DNA of 49,040 bases, taken from assembly GCA_003224235.1 (NCBI GenBank), contig QHYU01000147.1, positions 1 to 49,040 on the forward strand. The letters are read 5' to 3'. The notes beneath the pieces are model-generated. The model did not search any database. It was not told the DNA's origin and saw nothing but the letters and a program-made list of their open reading frames with translations. Positions 24,707 through 32,866 of the stretch are shown one piece after another. The translations under genes and the position numbers were made by a program. Every line of letters starts with the position of its first letter. Position 1 is the first letter of the stretch. The DNA comes from Acidobacteriota bacterium. GTDB taxonomy: Bacteria > Acidobacteriota > Terriglobia > Acidiferrales > UBA7541.

Positions 24707-25828
24707 CTAGCAGATCCAGCCGCCGCCGAGGACGCGCTGGCCGGAATAAAACACGGCGGCCTGGCCGGGCGTAACGGCCCGCTGAGGGACGTCGAAGCAC
24801 ACGCGCGCGGTGCGGGCGTCGAGGCTTTCGATGGTGGCGGCGGCCGGCTCGTGGCGGTGACGAATCCTCACCATAACTGCAGTGGGCTGCTCCAGAGAGC
24901 CGACTGAAATCCAGTTGACCTCGCAGACGTTGCAGACGGCAGTGCGGAGTTCGTCGTCTTCGCCGACGATCACGCGGTTGTTCGCGCGGTCGAGCCCTAC
25001 CACGTAGAGCGGGCGCCCGGCGGCCACGCCCAGACCGCGCCGCTGGCCCACCGTATAGCGGTGGAGGCCCTGATGCCGGCCGACCACCTCTCCGTTGGTG
25101 GCTACAATCTCGCCGTCCTCTTCGGGCAGCGTACTTCCCTGCTCCTCGAGATACGCTTGGATGAAACGGACGTAGTTGCCCGAGGGTACGAAGCAAATCT
25201 CCTGGCTCTCAGGCTTTTCGGCGACCGGGAGTGCGGCGCGCCGGGCAATGGCGCGCACCTCCTCCTTGGTCAACTCGCCGAGCGGGAAGACGGTGCGAGC
25301 CATCTGCTCCTGAGTCAGGCCGAAGAGGAAATAGGACTGGTCCTTGGCGGCGTCGCGAGCACGCAGCAACTCGTAGCGGCTGGTCGCAGGATTCTGCTGG
25401 ATGCGGGCGTAATGCCCAGTGGCCAGGCGGTCAGCGCCAATTTGCCGCGCCATCACCAGCAATTGGTCAAACTTGACGTGGTTATTGCACAGCGTGCACG
25501 GAATCGGCGTGCGCCCGGCCAGGTATTCGTTGACGAACGGGCGAACAACAGTTTCCTCAAACTTGTTCTCGAAGTTGACGACGTAGTGCGGGAAGCCCAG
25601 GTGCTGGGCCACACGCCGCGCGTCGTACACATCGTCGAGCGAGCAGCAGCGGTGGTGCACCGGACCGTCGCCATGCATCTGCGGCAGGCGCCGCTGGTTC
25701 CAGAGCTGCATGGTTAGGCCAACGATAGGCTGCCCTGCCTCGCGCAAGATCGCCGCGACGGTTGAGCTATCCACGCCGCCGCTCATGGCCACAGCGGTGA
25801 CTGCCGAGTTGTTCTTCTCCAAGCTCAT
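24707..25828 (-). CDS. mnmA: tRNA-specific 2-thiouridylase MnmA
   Basis: MnmA puts sulfur on U34 of tRNAs for Lys, Glu and Gln, using a persulfide from a cysteine desulfurase and ATP. The 373-residue protein has the PP-loop SGGVDSS (16-22), a catalytic Cys in PIPCTLCN (Cys 111) and the second one in ESQEICF (Cys 212), with the usual AKDQSYFL segment. A cysteine desulfurase gene lies just upstream on the same strand, about 200 bp away, and is the natural sulfur donor. The gene's last codons lie against a repeat motif shared with the permease gene ending at 31997. Confidence 0.96.
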   Translation of the reverse strand: MSLEKNNSAVTAVAMSGGVDSSTVAAILREAGQPIVGLTMQLWNQRRLPQMHGDGPVHHRCCSLDDVYDARRVAQHLGFPHYVVNFENKFEETVVRPFVNEYLAGRTPIPCTLCNNHVKFDQLLVMARQIGADRLATGHYARIQQNPATSRYELLRARDAAKDQSYFLFGLTQEQMARTVFPLGELTKEEVRAIARRAALPVAEKPESQEICFVPSGNYVRFIQAYLEEQGSTLPEEDGEIVATNGEVVGRHQGLHRYTVGQRRGLGVAAGRPLYVVGLDRANNRVIVGEDDELRTAVCNVCEVNWISVGSLEQPTAVMVRIRHRHEPAAATIESLDARTARVCFDVPQRAVTPGQAAVFYSGQRVLGGGWIC

Positions 25829-25843
25829 CCTGCGAGAAATGGT

Positions 25844-25913
25844 GTCATCCCGAGCCCGCCGCGCGGCGGCCGAGGGATCTCTCTGAAAGATCCCTCACTG
25901 CGTTCGGAATGAC
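25844..25913. repeat. 70-bp cruciform-type inverted repeat
   Basis: The ends match as an inverted repeat (GTCATCCCGA at one end, TCGGAATGAC at the other, one mismatch), and inside is GAGGGATCT...AGATCCCTC. This is the structure of a small non-autonomous or REP-type element. It sits between mnmA and the cysteine desulfurase gene, and a further hairpin (GCCGGCC-AGA-GGCCGGC, 25963-25979) follows. Confidence 0.55.
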
Positions 25914-26028
25914 AGCAATGTCAGATTCGCTTCGCGGCGACCTTCAGGCCGCGGGCTAAAGCGCCGGCCAGAGGCCGGCTTTACAGGGCTGTAGCACACC
26001 GTCTCGGTGGCGGTGTACCCGATTTGTT

Positions 26029-27216
26029 TCATTGGGCAGCGACTGGCTTTTTGTAGACGGGCGAAAGCTCGCGCAGGTGCTCAACCACAGCGGGGACTGT
26101 TGCCAGCGCGAACTCGACGTCTTCCTCCGAGGTGTCGCGGCCGAGGCTAAAGCGCAAGCTGGCGCGCGCATCTTCCGGCGCGAGGCCGATAGCGGTCAGC
26201 ACGTGCGACGGCTCGATGGCGCCCGAAGAGCACGCCGCGCCGGTCGAGCAGGCCAGACCCTTCAGATCAAGCGCAATCACCAGCGCCTCGCCCTCCACAA
26301 ACGGAAACGTGATGTTAGCCGTGTTCGGCGTTCGATGGTCGCGACTCCCGTTCACCCACGCCTGCGGCACCTGCTCGAGCAGGGCTTGCTCGAGCCGATC
26401 GCGCTGCGCCGCAACGCGGGTGGCGCCGTCAGACAACTCCTCCCTTGCGAGCTCGGCGGCCTTGCCCAGGCCCACGATGCCAGCCACGTTTTCGGTGCCT
26501 GGGCGGCGGTCGCGTTCATGATGACCGCCATAAAGCAGCGGTTCGAGCCGGGTGCCCTTGCGGATGTAAAGCGCACCGACGCCCTTCGGCGCATAGAGCT
26601 TATGGCCAGAGATGGAAAGCAAGTCCACACCAAGCCGGTTCACGTCAAGGGGAAGCTTGCCGGCAGACTGCACAGCGTCGGAGTGAAAATAGACATCGGC
26701 CTCGGCAGCGATGCGGCCGATCTCTTCAATGGGTTGCAAGGTGCCCAGTTCGTTGTTGGCGTGCATCACGGTAATCAACACTGTCTCGGGCCGGATGGCG
26801 TGGCGGATGTCTTCCGGGTCCACGCGACCCTGCTGACTGACCGGGACGTAAGTGACCTCGACGCCGCGGCGCTCGAGCGCCTGACACGCATTGAGGACCG
26901 CGTGGTGTTCAATGGCGGTGGTAATCACGTGCTTGCGCCCTGCCCCGGCCCTGCCGGGAGCAGCCGCAACCACCCCGAAAATCGCCTGGTTGTCCGACTC
27001 GGTGCCGCCGCTGGTGAAGACGATTTCCGCGGGCCGCGCGCCCACCAGCGCCGCCACCGACTCGCGCGCGCGCTCCACCGCGGCTCGGGTACGCTGGCCG
27101 AACGAATGAATCGAGCTGGCGTTGCCGAATTCATCGGCAAAAAACGGCAGCATGGCCTCGAGCACCCGGCGGTCCACCGGCGTAGTGGCGTTGTGGTCAA
27201 AATAGACGCGATGCAT
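26029..27216 (-). CDS. Cysteine desulfurase (NifS/IscS family)
   Basis: The enzyme takes sulfur from cysteine and forms a protein-bound persulfide for tRNA thiolation and Fe-S clusters. With the start at 27216 (MHRVYFDHNATTP) it has 395 residues, normal for the family. PLP is bound by Lys 206 in SISGHKLYAP, His 104/105 stack in AIEHHAV, and the catalytic loop Cys is Cys 329 in GAACSSGAIEPSH. The frame is open for 146 more codons upstream, but that part is repeat DNA and not a protein. It is next to mnmA on the same strand and likely serves it. No iscU or iscR is in the window. Confidence 0.95.
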   Translation of the reverse strand: MHRVYFDHNATTPVDRRVLEAMLPFFADEFGNASSIHSFGQRTRAAVERARESVAALVGARPAEIVFTSGGTESDNQAIFGVVAAAPGRAGAGRKHVITTAIEHHAVLNACQALERRGVEVTYVPVSQQGRVDPEDIRHAIRPETVLITVMHANNELGTLQPIEEIGRIAAEADVYFHSDAVQSAGKLPLDVNRLGVDLLSISGHKLYAPKGVGALYIRKGTRLEPLLYGGHHERDRRPGTENVAGIVGLGKAAELAREELSDGATRVAAQRDRLEQALLEQVPQAWVNGSRDHRTPNTANITFPFVEGEALVIALDLKGLACSTGAACSSGAIEPSHVLTAIGLAPEDARASLRFSLGRDTSEEDVEFALATVPAVVEHLRELSPVYKKPVAAQ

Positions 27217-27737
27217 GGCCTGGCTCGCAGCAGAAGGGGTTACTTCGCAGGCTCTTCCGCTCAACTCTCCAGCTTCCAGAATAGCCTCTGCTGCAAGGTG
27301 GGTCAAGGCGCGACGCTTCCGGGCAGCCTTGAGCGAGGCAGGGCAACAGGTGGACAGAGAGAATGGGGGAAGGCGGCTCACCCCCACCCCTACCTTTTTC
27401 TGTAAGTGTTGATTCCAGGGAATTTTAAGTCCAATGACTTTGTAAGTGCGGATTCCAGAGGATTTACAGCGCCGTTTTTCGCAAGTGCGGATTCTAAAAG
27501 GCTTGCGAGCGTGGAGATGAGAGAGCGCCACCGTGTAAGAGTCAGTCCCTTCTGCAAAGCTCTTAGCGTGAGCTTTACACCTCATGCTACCTCGGCAGTA
27601 ATAGTCGTCAACGCGAAAATGAGCTGCGAAAAAGAAAATGCGCAAAACTCGCAACGAGGTTGCGAAACAACTGGTAAAGTCTCGAGCAGCTGGCCCGAGT
27701 GTGGATTGCAGTAGAGGAAGGAGAGCAAAATTCTACT
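27217..27737. other. Spacer between Ku and cysteine desulfurase genes
   Basis: About 520 bp without a gene. It contains the three direct repeats at 27401-27503 and should contain the promoter of the cysteine desulfurase gene. The right part (27540-27720) is more A/T-rich and nothing is recognised in it. Confidence 0.35.
27401..27503. repeat. Three direct repeats of about 24 bp at 40-bp spacing
   Basis: The units start at 27401, 27441 and 27480 and share the core (T/C)G(T/C)AAGTG(C/T)(G/T)GATTC. The spacing is 40 and 39 bp, with unlike DNA between them. They lie about 185-290 bp upstream of the cysteine desulfurase start. Only three degenerate units exist, so this is not a CRISPR array. Either a dispersed repeat family or a multi-site operator is possible. 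Confidence 0.55.
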
Positions 27738-28589
27738 TCAGCGACCAGCAGCGGACCTCTTGCCCGCCTTCTTCATCTCCGCGACGGCTGGAACGGAGGC
27801 TGCTGCCGGTTTCTTGGCGAGAGCCTGCCGCTCACCCAGACTTTTCTTCAGAGCCTCCATCAGGTCGATCACTGGCGCGAGCTTAGGCTGGGGCACAGTC
27901 GCCACTTCTTGTCCTTGCAGCTTCGCTTCGATCAAAGCCTTCTGCCTTTCCTGGAACCCATCGTAATACTTCTTGAGGTCAAAGGGCGCGGCAAGACTGT
28001 CGATCAACTGTCGGGCCAACATTTTCTCCTGTTCTTTCAGCTCGATCTTGTCGGTCTGGCCGTACTCGGCCACCTGCCGGATCTCGTTCACGTAGAACAT
28101 CGTGTGCAGGGTGAGGCCGTTGGCGCGAGGCCGGATGATCACCGTGTGCTCGCGCTGGTGCATACAGACCTTGGCTATCGCCGCGTAGCCAGATTCTTCC
28201 ATCGCGTCGAACAGGAGCCGGTAGGCCTTCTTTCCGGCCTCTTCCGGCGTAGCAAAATAGGAAGCATCAAAAACCAACGGATCGACCTCCTCCAGCTTCA
28301 CGAACTCCAGGATTTCCATGGTGCGGGCCGAAGGCGGCGCAATCTTCTCCAGCTCCTCATCGGTGAACAGCACGTACTGATCCTTTTCGTGTTCGTAGCC
28401 CTTCATGACTTCTGAGCGCTCGACCATACGATTGCAGTTAGGACAGAACAAAGGTTGGCGCAGGCGCGTATGGCACTCTTTGTGGAGCTGGTTAAAGCTG
28501 ATGCGCTCGCTGCGGGCAGCCGAAAACAGATCGATCGGTATGGAAATCAGCCCGAACGTGAGATGTCCCTTCCAGACAGTAGAAGCCAT
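27738..28589 (-). CDS. ku: Ku protein, non-homologous end joining
   Basis: Bacterial Ku forms a homodimeric ring on DNA double-strand ends and recruits ligase LigD. The 283-residue protein starts with the typical ASTVWKGHLTFGLISIPI, has the Cys pair CPNC in the early part (RQPLFCPNCNRMVERSEVMKGYE in segments), the central 'GYAAIAKVCMHQREH' and 'ARQLIDSLAAPFD' segments, and a Lys/Ala-rich tail that may bind DNA. The ribosome site is AAAGGA. No ligD is in the window; the surrounding genes are short unknown ones. Confidence 0.95.
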   Translation of the reverse strand: MASTVWKGHLTFGLISIPIDLFSAARSERISFNQLHKECHTRLRQPLFCPNCNRMVERSEVMKGYEHEKDQYVLFTDEELEKIAPPSARTMEILEFVKLEEVDPLVFDASYFATPEEAGKKAYRLLFDAMEESGYAAIAKVCMHQREHTVIIRPRANGLTLHTMFYVNEIRQVAEYGQTDKIELKEQEKMLARQLIDSLAAPFDLKKYYDGFQERQKALIEAKLQGQEVATVPQPKLAPVIDLMEALKKSLGERQALAKKPAAASVPAVAEMKKAGKRSAAGR

Positions 28590-28984
28590 GATGAATTCCT
28601 TTCACTAGAAAATGCCCGCACTGGGAATCAGTAGCTTAACGGAGGTGGGACGATGATGCAAGGCAACCGATTCGGTGCTGCAGCACGAGGTGCATTGCGC
28701 TGTTTCCAGGGCTCCGGCGGTGACCGCCGTCGCGAGCCCAACGCTTCTTAGCCTACTGGGTTTGCTCCCCTCCCTCGTCTCCAAGTGCAAGAGCCAGCAT
28801 TTTGAGTAGCTTTGACGAGTCTCTCTTCTCCCAATTTTGCGGGAGTTCGACAAAGGCCAGCTTTCCGGGTCCCAGCGCTATTGGACCTTTCGACACCACG
28901 GTCGTAGTATCCCAGTGGAGCAGAGCGTTGCTTGGGCGAAACCGGCACAGCGCCGGAAAGCGGAAAGTGCAAAGGAAGACCCAG
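28590..28984. other. Spacer to the right of the Ku gene
   Basis: It holds the upstream region of ku and the possible minus-strand remnant at 28753-28930. No clear promoter was picked out by eye. Confidence 0.3.
28753..28930 (-). pseudogene. Possible remnant or short gene, unrecognised
   Basis: The minus-strand frame ends in a protein-like stretch (LLHWDTTTVVSKGPIALG, then ELPQNWEKRDSSKLLKMLAL and an acidic tail) before its stop at 28753. No good start codon lies directly before it; the next ATGs (29019, 29037) would run antisense through the start of the next gene. It may be the tail of a small gene whose beginning has decayed. This is a weak call based on residue pattern only. Confidence 0.3.
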
Positions 28985-29236
28985 ATGGCCGCAGATGACA
29001 AGCAGGACCTGCACGACATCCTGATCGAAGAGACCACTCGGGGTCAAAAGCACCCAAAGAAAGCCTTATCGTTGGCCCGACAGCGCATGATCCGCCGCGT
29101 GGGCCGATTGCTTGCGGATCCCAATTGCGACAAGACAACTTTTCTGGAAGCTATTAGGGCGTTCGGGCTGCCAGACGAATCTGCTGAGTTTCGGCAGCTC
29201 CTCGTGTTGTGGCGGAGGCGCCACGGGAACGGGTAG
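28985..29236 (+). CDS. Small conserved-looking protein, unknown function
   Basis: The ATG at 28985 gives 83 residues: a charged N-terminus, then ARQRMIRRVGRLLADPNCDK and TFLEAIRAFGLPDESAEF, which reads like a compact helical protein. The frame is open to 28802, but the earlier residues do not look like protein. It has no membrane segment, so it is probably cytoplasmic. Its last 83 bp overlap the tail of a convergent small gene. Confidence 0.5.
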   Translation: MAADDKQDLHDILIEETTRGQKHPKKALSLARQRMIRRVGRLLADPNCDKTTFLEAIRAFGLPDESAEFRQLLVLWRRRHGNG

Positions 29237-29390
29237 TGGCTACCCGTTCGGCTGCCCGGATGCGTCTGTCTTGCTCTTCAGGAGACAGAGTCGAAAGATG
29301 TCCCGCTATGATCTTTGTGAACTTCTTATTGAACTCTCGGGCGGAAATCTTCCGTTTCTTTTTCTTTGGCTTCTTCGATTTTTTCGGCAA
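29154..29390 (-). CDS. Small basic protein, unknown function
   Basis: The 78-residue product starts with a very Lys-rich stretch (PKKSKKPKKKKRK), followed by ISAREFNKKFTKIIAGHLST and PEEQDRRIRAAERVA. The second part looks like a real helical domain; the last 25 residues overlap the gene on the other strand and may be a read-through extension. The basic N-terminus suggests nucleic-acid binding. No family recognised. Confidence 0.45.
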   Translation of the reverse strand: MPKKSKKPKKKKRKISAREFNKKFTKIIAGHLSTLSPEEQDRRIRAAERVATTRSRGASATTRGAAETQQIRLAARTP

Positions 29391-29708
29391 GGTGGCCTCC
29401 GATGCGTCGCGCTAGTTAAATCGTATTATAGGCTTGCCGCAGAGGCAACGCCACCTATATCCCGCGTTTCTGGATGTAGACTACGCCCAATGGATTCCAC
29501 TCCATGGCCTCCCTCGGGAGTGGCAGCTTGGGGACCGCGCCATAGGGCGATCGCCAGCGGGATGCCGGCGCTACAAAGCGCGGGGCGAGTTCGTCCCCAC
29601 GGATAAAAGAGCGCTGGGTAGGACAGGCATTCCTGCCTGTCCAGGATTGCACTGGCAAGGGGCGATACGACTGTGCGAACAAGAAACGGGTCGGCACGGA
29701 TACAGGTC
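29391..29708. other. Spacer with hairpin repeats downstream of msrP
   Basis: About 320 bp without a gene. It contains a copy of a dispersed motif (29553-29580) and a perfect 8-bp stem hairpin (GGACAGGC-ATTCCT-GCCTGTCC, 29621-29642), which is a common type of repeat and could also end msrP transcription. Confidence 0.45.
29553..29580. repeat. Dispersed REP-like motif, copy A
   Basis: Carries the core GCGGGATGCCGGCGCTACAA. Two related copies lie at 31932-31963 and 39994-40024 in the same orientation, all in spacers. Confidence 0.5.
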
Positions 29709-30659
29709 CTAGCGATAAAGTTGGGCGACGAACTCGCCGTAGCCGTTATAGGGCAACGTGGGGATCCGCTTCTGCGAGGGCACGTCGATTTCGCTGGCCT
29801 GCGACCAGCGGGGATGCGGTTTGGCGGGATTCACGTTAGAGAGGAAATCGTATTCGGCCGGCACGAGCTTATTCCAGAACGTAGGCGGCTGCTTATCGGT
29901 GAACTCAAACAGGGTGATGCCCTTGATGCTCTTGTAGCCGTACTTCCAGGGCACGGCCAGGCGCAGCGGCGAGCCGTTCTGATTGGGAAGAACGTGGCCG
30001 AAGCTGCCGACGACCAAAAACGCGACTTCATTCGTGGCCTCGTCCAAGCGCAAACCCTCGAAGTACGGCCAGGGGTACCAGGTCTGCTCGCGCTGGCCGG
30101 GGCATTCTGCGGGGCGCAGGAAGCTCACCATGCGGACATGCTTGGCTTTGGCCGTGGGTTTGGCCCACTCGACAAACTTGGCCATCGGGAAGCCGATCCA
30201 GGGCACCACAATGGACCACGCCTCGACACATCGCAAGCGATACACGCGCTCTTCGAGCGGAAAGCGCTTCAGCAGATCATCCACGTCGAACTTCAGCGGC
30301 TTTTCCACCAGGCCGCGGACTTCGATTTGCCACGGGCGCGAGTGGAACCCAGCGGCCAGCTCGGCCACGCGGCGCTTGTCGGTAAGGAATTCGTAGTAGT
30401 TGTTGAAGCCCGCGGTAATCGCTTCCGGAGAGATTTCCCTGCCCTCCACTTTGAATTTGGGGTTGCGCTGGGCGGTGAGGGAGCGAAGCTCGGCCGAACG
30501 CGGCGTGGTGCCGGCGGTGAAGACTGCTCCCAACCTCGAAGCGAGGCCGCTGACGCCGAGTCCCGCCGCCTGCAAGAACCGCCGCCGAGCGTGATAGATG
30601 GGTTCGGAGGAGACTTCGCGCTCGGGCAATTGCCCAGGCTTGGGTTTGCGGATATTCAT
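29709..30659 (-). CDS. msrP: Protein-methionine-sulfoxide reductase catalytic subunit MsrP
   Basis: MsrP (YedY) is a periplasmic molybdopterin enzyme that repairs oxidised methionines. The 316-residue precursor has a Tat signal (RRRFLQAAG at 25-33) and the oxidoreductase molybdopterin fold; Cys 144 in RLRCVEAWS is the expected Mo ligand. Segments such as LKFDVDDLLKRFPLEERVYR and PWKYGYKSIKGI are typical of the family. Its usual membrane partner MsrQ (YedZ) is not next to it: the gene is flanked by spacers on both sides. Confidence 0.93.
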   Translation of the reverse strand: MNIRKPKPGQLPEREVSSEPIYHARRRFLQAAGLGVSGLASRLGAVFTAGTTPRSAELRSLTAQRNPKFKVEGREISPEAITAGFNNYYEFLTDKRRVAELAAGFHSRPWQIEVRGLVEKPLKFDVDDLLKRFPLEERVYRLRCVEAWSIVVPWIGFPMAKFVEWAKPTAKAKHVRMVSFLRPAECPGQREQTWYPWPYFEGLRLDEATNEVAFLVVGSFGHVLPNQNGSPLRLAVPWKYGYKSIKGITLFEFTDKQPPTFWNKLVPAEYDFLSNVNPAKPHPRWSQASEIDVPSQKRIPTLPYNGYGEFVAQLYR

Positions 30660-31067
30660 GGCGCCTCATTAGATGCCAGCACTAGGTGATCCGCAACAAC
30701 TATCTACCGCGAAAGCCCGGCTGCGGATTGCGCTGGTGCGCGGTTCTGCGGCCCCGCCGCGGCGATGGCGATGATGTCAGGGCGGGGGGCGGGGGATTCA
30801 ACAGGGTGCTAAAAAAACGCAGCAACTCGTCATTTTCGGCGAAGAGAGATTCCTCGGCCCGACATCCCGCAAGGCGGGATCGGCCCTCGGCATGGCAGGC
30901 AAAGGCGCTTTTTCCCCGGCCTGTTAAGGTCCAGGCGGCAGGAAGCACCTCCCGCCGTACGTTACCTTGACAAGTACCAGAACGTTAGATACTTTGCGAT
31001 TCTGCTCCGTCGCCCCGACGGTAACCCCGACCGAGCGGAGTCGAAAGGTATCACGGGGAGAGAGACC
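30660..31067. other. Spacer between divergent msrP and SAM hydrolase genes
   Basis: About 400 bp without a gene. A small GC-rich hairpin (ATCCCGC-AAG-GCGGGAT, near 30863-30880) belongs to the dispersed hairpin repeats. A promoter candidate for the plus-strand gene is listed at 30967-30995. Confidence 0.35.
30967..30995 (+). promoter_or_regulatory. Promoter candidate for the SAM hydrolase gene
   Basis: A perfect TTGACA (30967-30972) is followed after 17 bp by TACTTT (30990-30995), with a GATACT alternative at 30988. It lies about 70 bp before the start codon. Confidence 0.4.
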
Positions 31068-31862
31068 TTGACGGCACGGATAATTACCCTCGTCACTGAC
31101 TACGGCACGAGCGACCACCTTGTGGGCACGCTCAAGGGCGTAATCCTGAACATCAATCCGGAAGCGAAGATCGTGGACATCAACCACCACGTTGCGCCCT
31201 ATGACGTGCTGGATGGCGCTCTCACGATCGGCGCGGCTTACCGCTATTTTCCGCCGCGCACGATCCACGTAGTGGTGGTGGACCCGGGCGTGGGGACGCA
31301 ACGGCGCCCGCTGCTGGTCGCCGGAGAGACGCAATACTTCATCGCGCCGGACAACGGCGTACTCTCGATGGTGTACGAGAAGGAAGCTAGCGTGAGCGTC
31401 AGGCATATCACCGCGGACCACTACTTCCTCAACCCAATCAGCTCGACTTTTCATGGCCGCGACATCTTCGCACCAGCGGCGGGGTGGCTCTCGAAGGGCT
31501 CCCAGACAGCAAGCTTCGGCGAGGAGGTGACGGACTACGTGCGCTTCGCTCTGCCCAAACCCAAAGCGTCGGGCAATGCCCTCAAGGGCGTAGTGCTGCG
31601 CGTGGACAACTTCGGGAACTTGATGACCAACTTGACCATGGAAGACCTGCCCCCAGCAATGACCGCAGAGGGAAAGATCAAACTTCATATCGACGGCAAA
31701 GAGATTCATCAACTCGCCCAGACTTACGCGCAGGGCGCGCCCGGAGAACCGTTTGCCATCCCGGGGTCAAGCGGGTTTTTGGAAATTTCGGTGCACAGGG
31801 GCAATGCGGCGCGGGCGCTCGGCGTGCACCGCGGCGCGGAAGTTACCTTAGACCTGGCGTAG
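31068..31862 (+). CDS. SAM hydrolase / hydroxide adenosyltransferase (DUF62 family)
   Basis: The 264-residue protein belongs to the SAM chlorinase/fluorinase fold. The N-terminal TLVTDYGTSDHLVGTLKG, the HHVAPYDVLDGA stretch, VVDPGVGTQRRP and HGRDIFAPAA are hallmark segments. Most members without a halogenating role split S-adenosylmethionine with water into adenosine and methionine; this is the likely reaction here. The start is a TTG with GGGGAGAG upstream. It is a single-gene unit; its physiological role is not known. Confidence 0.88.
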   Translation: MTARIITLVTDYGTSDHLVGTLKGVILNINPEAKIVDINHHVAPYDVLDGALTIGAAYRYFPPRTIHVVVVDPGVGTQRRPLLVAGETQYFIAPDNGVLSMVYEKEASVSVRHITADHYFLNPISSTFHGRDIFAPAAGWLSKGSQTASFGEEVTDYVRFALPKPKASGNALKGVVLRVDNFGNLMTNLTMEDLPPAMTAEGKIKLHIDGKEIHQLAQTYAQGAPGEPFAIPGSSGFLEISVHRGNAARALGVHRGAEVTLDLA

Positions 31863-31931
31863 GTCCTCCTAGCCCCGACCCGCGAGCGCATTTTCCACCT
31901 TTGCGACAGCGTGGGTAGCCGTATATCGCAA

Positions 31932-31963
31932 ACCGTCAGCGGGACGCTGGCACTACAAGGCGG
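31932..31963. repeat. Dispersed REP-like motif, copy B
   Basis: Carries GTCAGCGGGACGCTGGCACT followed by ACAAGGCGG, the same pattern as copies A (29553-29580) and C (39994-40024). It lies between convergent genes. Confidence 0.5.
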
Positions 31964-31996
31964 CGCGGACTGTAGGCGAATCAAGTTGGAACGACG

Positions 31997-32866
31997 CTAG
32001 CGAGTCAGCTCAAGTGTGACCAGGTAGGCGCGAGTGCGCGGGTCGAGCCAGTCGCGGAACGCGTCGCCCAGTAGGTTGAAGGCCAGAACCGCAGCCATGA
32101 CAGCCAGCGCGGGAGATACAACCATATGGGGCGCGTCGAACAGATGACTGCGGGCGTCGTTGAGCATCGCTCCCCAACTCGGCACCGGCGTGAGCACCCC
32201 GAGCCCCAGGAAGCTGAGCGTTGATTCCGCGAGGACGGCGCTGGCCATGCCAATGGTCGCCTGGATGAGCACCGGCTGGAGGATGTTTGGCAGCAAGTGC
32301 CGCAGCAGTATGCGCGCATGAGACGCCCCGAGCGAGCGGGCGGCGAGGACGTATTCCATCTCTTTCGTTTTTAGGACCTGGGCGCGTGCCAGTCGCGCAT
32401 AGCCAGCCCAGCCAGTTATGATCAGCGCAAGGATCACTTTCCCGAGGCCGGGGCCCAAGAACGCGGCAAAGCCAATCGCCAGCAAGATGCCGGGAAAGGA
32501 TAGAAAAGCGTTGATGAGGACGACGTTCACAAGGCGATCGAGCCAGCCCCCGAAGTAGCCTCCGAGTGAACCCAGAATCAGGCCGACCAGGCCGCTGCCA
32601 AAGACCACCGAGGCGCCAACCAGCATCGAAACACGCGCGCCATAGAAGATGCGCGAGAGGATGTCGCGACCCAGTTCGTCAGTCCCCAGCCAGTGCCCGC
32701 CGCTGGGAGGGACGAGGCGCTCGGGGAGGTTCTGGGCCGCCGGGTCGTAGGGCGCCAGCCACGGCGCCCCCACAGCGAGCAATGCCAGCAGCAGAGTCAC
32801 GGCCAGGCCCCAGCGCCCCAAGCCGCTCTGGTGAAGGAATTGCCCGACTTGCGAGAAGCCGGTCAT
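31997..32866 (-). CDS. Peptide/nickel-type ABC transporter permease (DppC/OppC family)
   Basis: The 289-residue inner-membrane protein has an N-terminal helix, then HWLGTDELGRDILSRIFYGA (the DppC/OppC entry motif), five further helices and the EAA loop (EYVLAARSLGASHARILLRH). It forms the membrane channel with the DppB-like protein encoded just upstream, with which it overlaps by 4 bp. No substrate-binding protein or ATPase gene is next to it. Its stop lies against a repeat motif shared with the end of mnmA. Confidence 0.92.
   Translation of the reverse strand: MTGFSQVGQFLHQSGLGRWGLAVTLLLALLAVGAPWLAPYDPAAQNLPERLVPPSGGHWLGTDELGRDILSRIFYGARVSMLVGASVVFGSGLVGLILGSLGGYFGGWLDRLVNVVLINAFLSFPGILLAIGFAAFLGPGLGKVILALIITGWAGYARLARAQVLKTKEMEYVLAARSLGASHARILLRHLLPNILQPVLIQATIGMASAVLAESTLSFLGLGVLTPVPSWGAMLNDARSHLFDAPHMVVSPALAVMAAVLAFNLLGDAFRDWLDPRTRAYLVTLELTR

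Noticed and set aside
26032-27405. 457-codon plus-strand frame
   Set aside because: Antisense shadow of the cysteine desulfurase gene.
27401-27503. Possible CRISPR array
   Set aside because: Only three degenerate repeats, spacers of about 16 bp and no cas genes.
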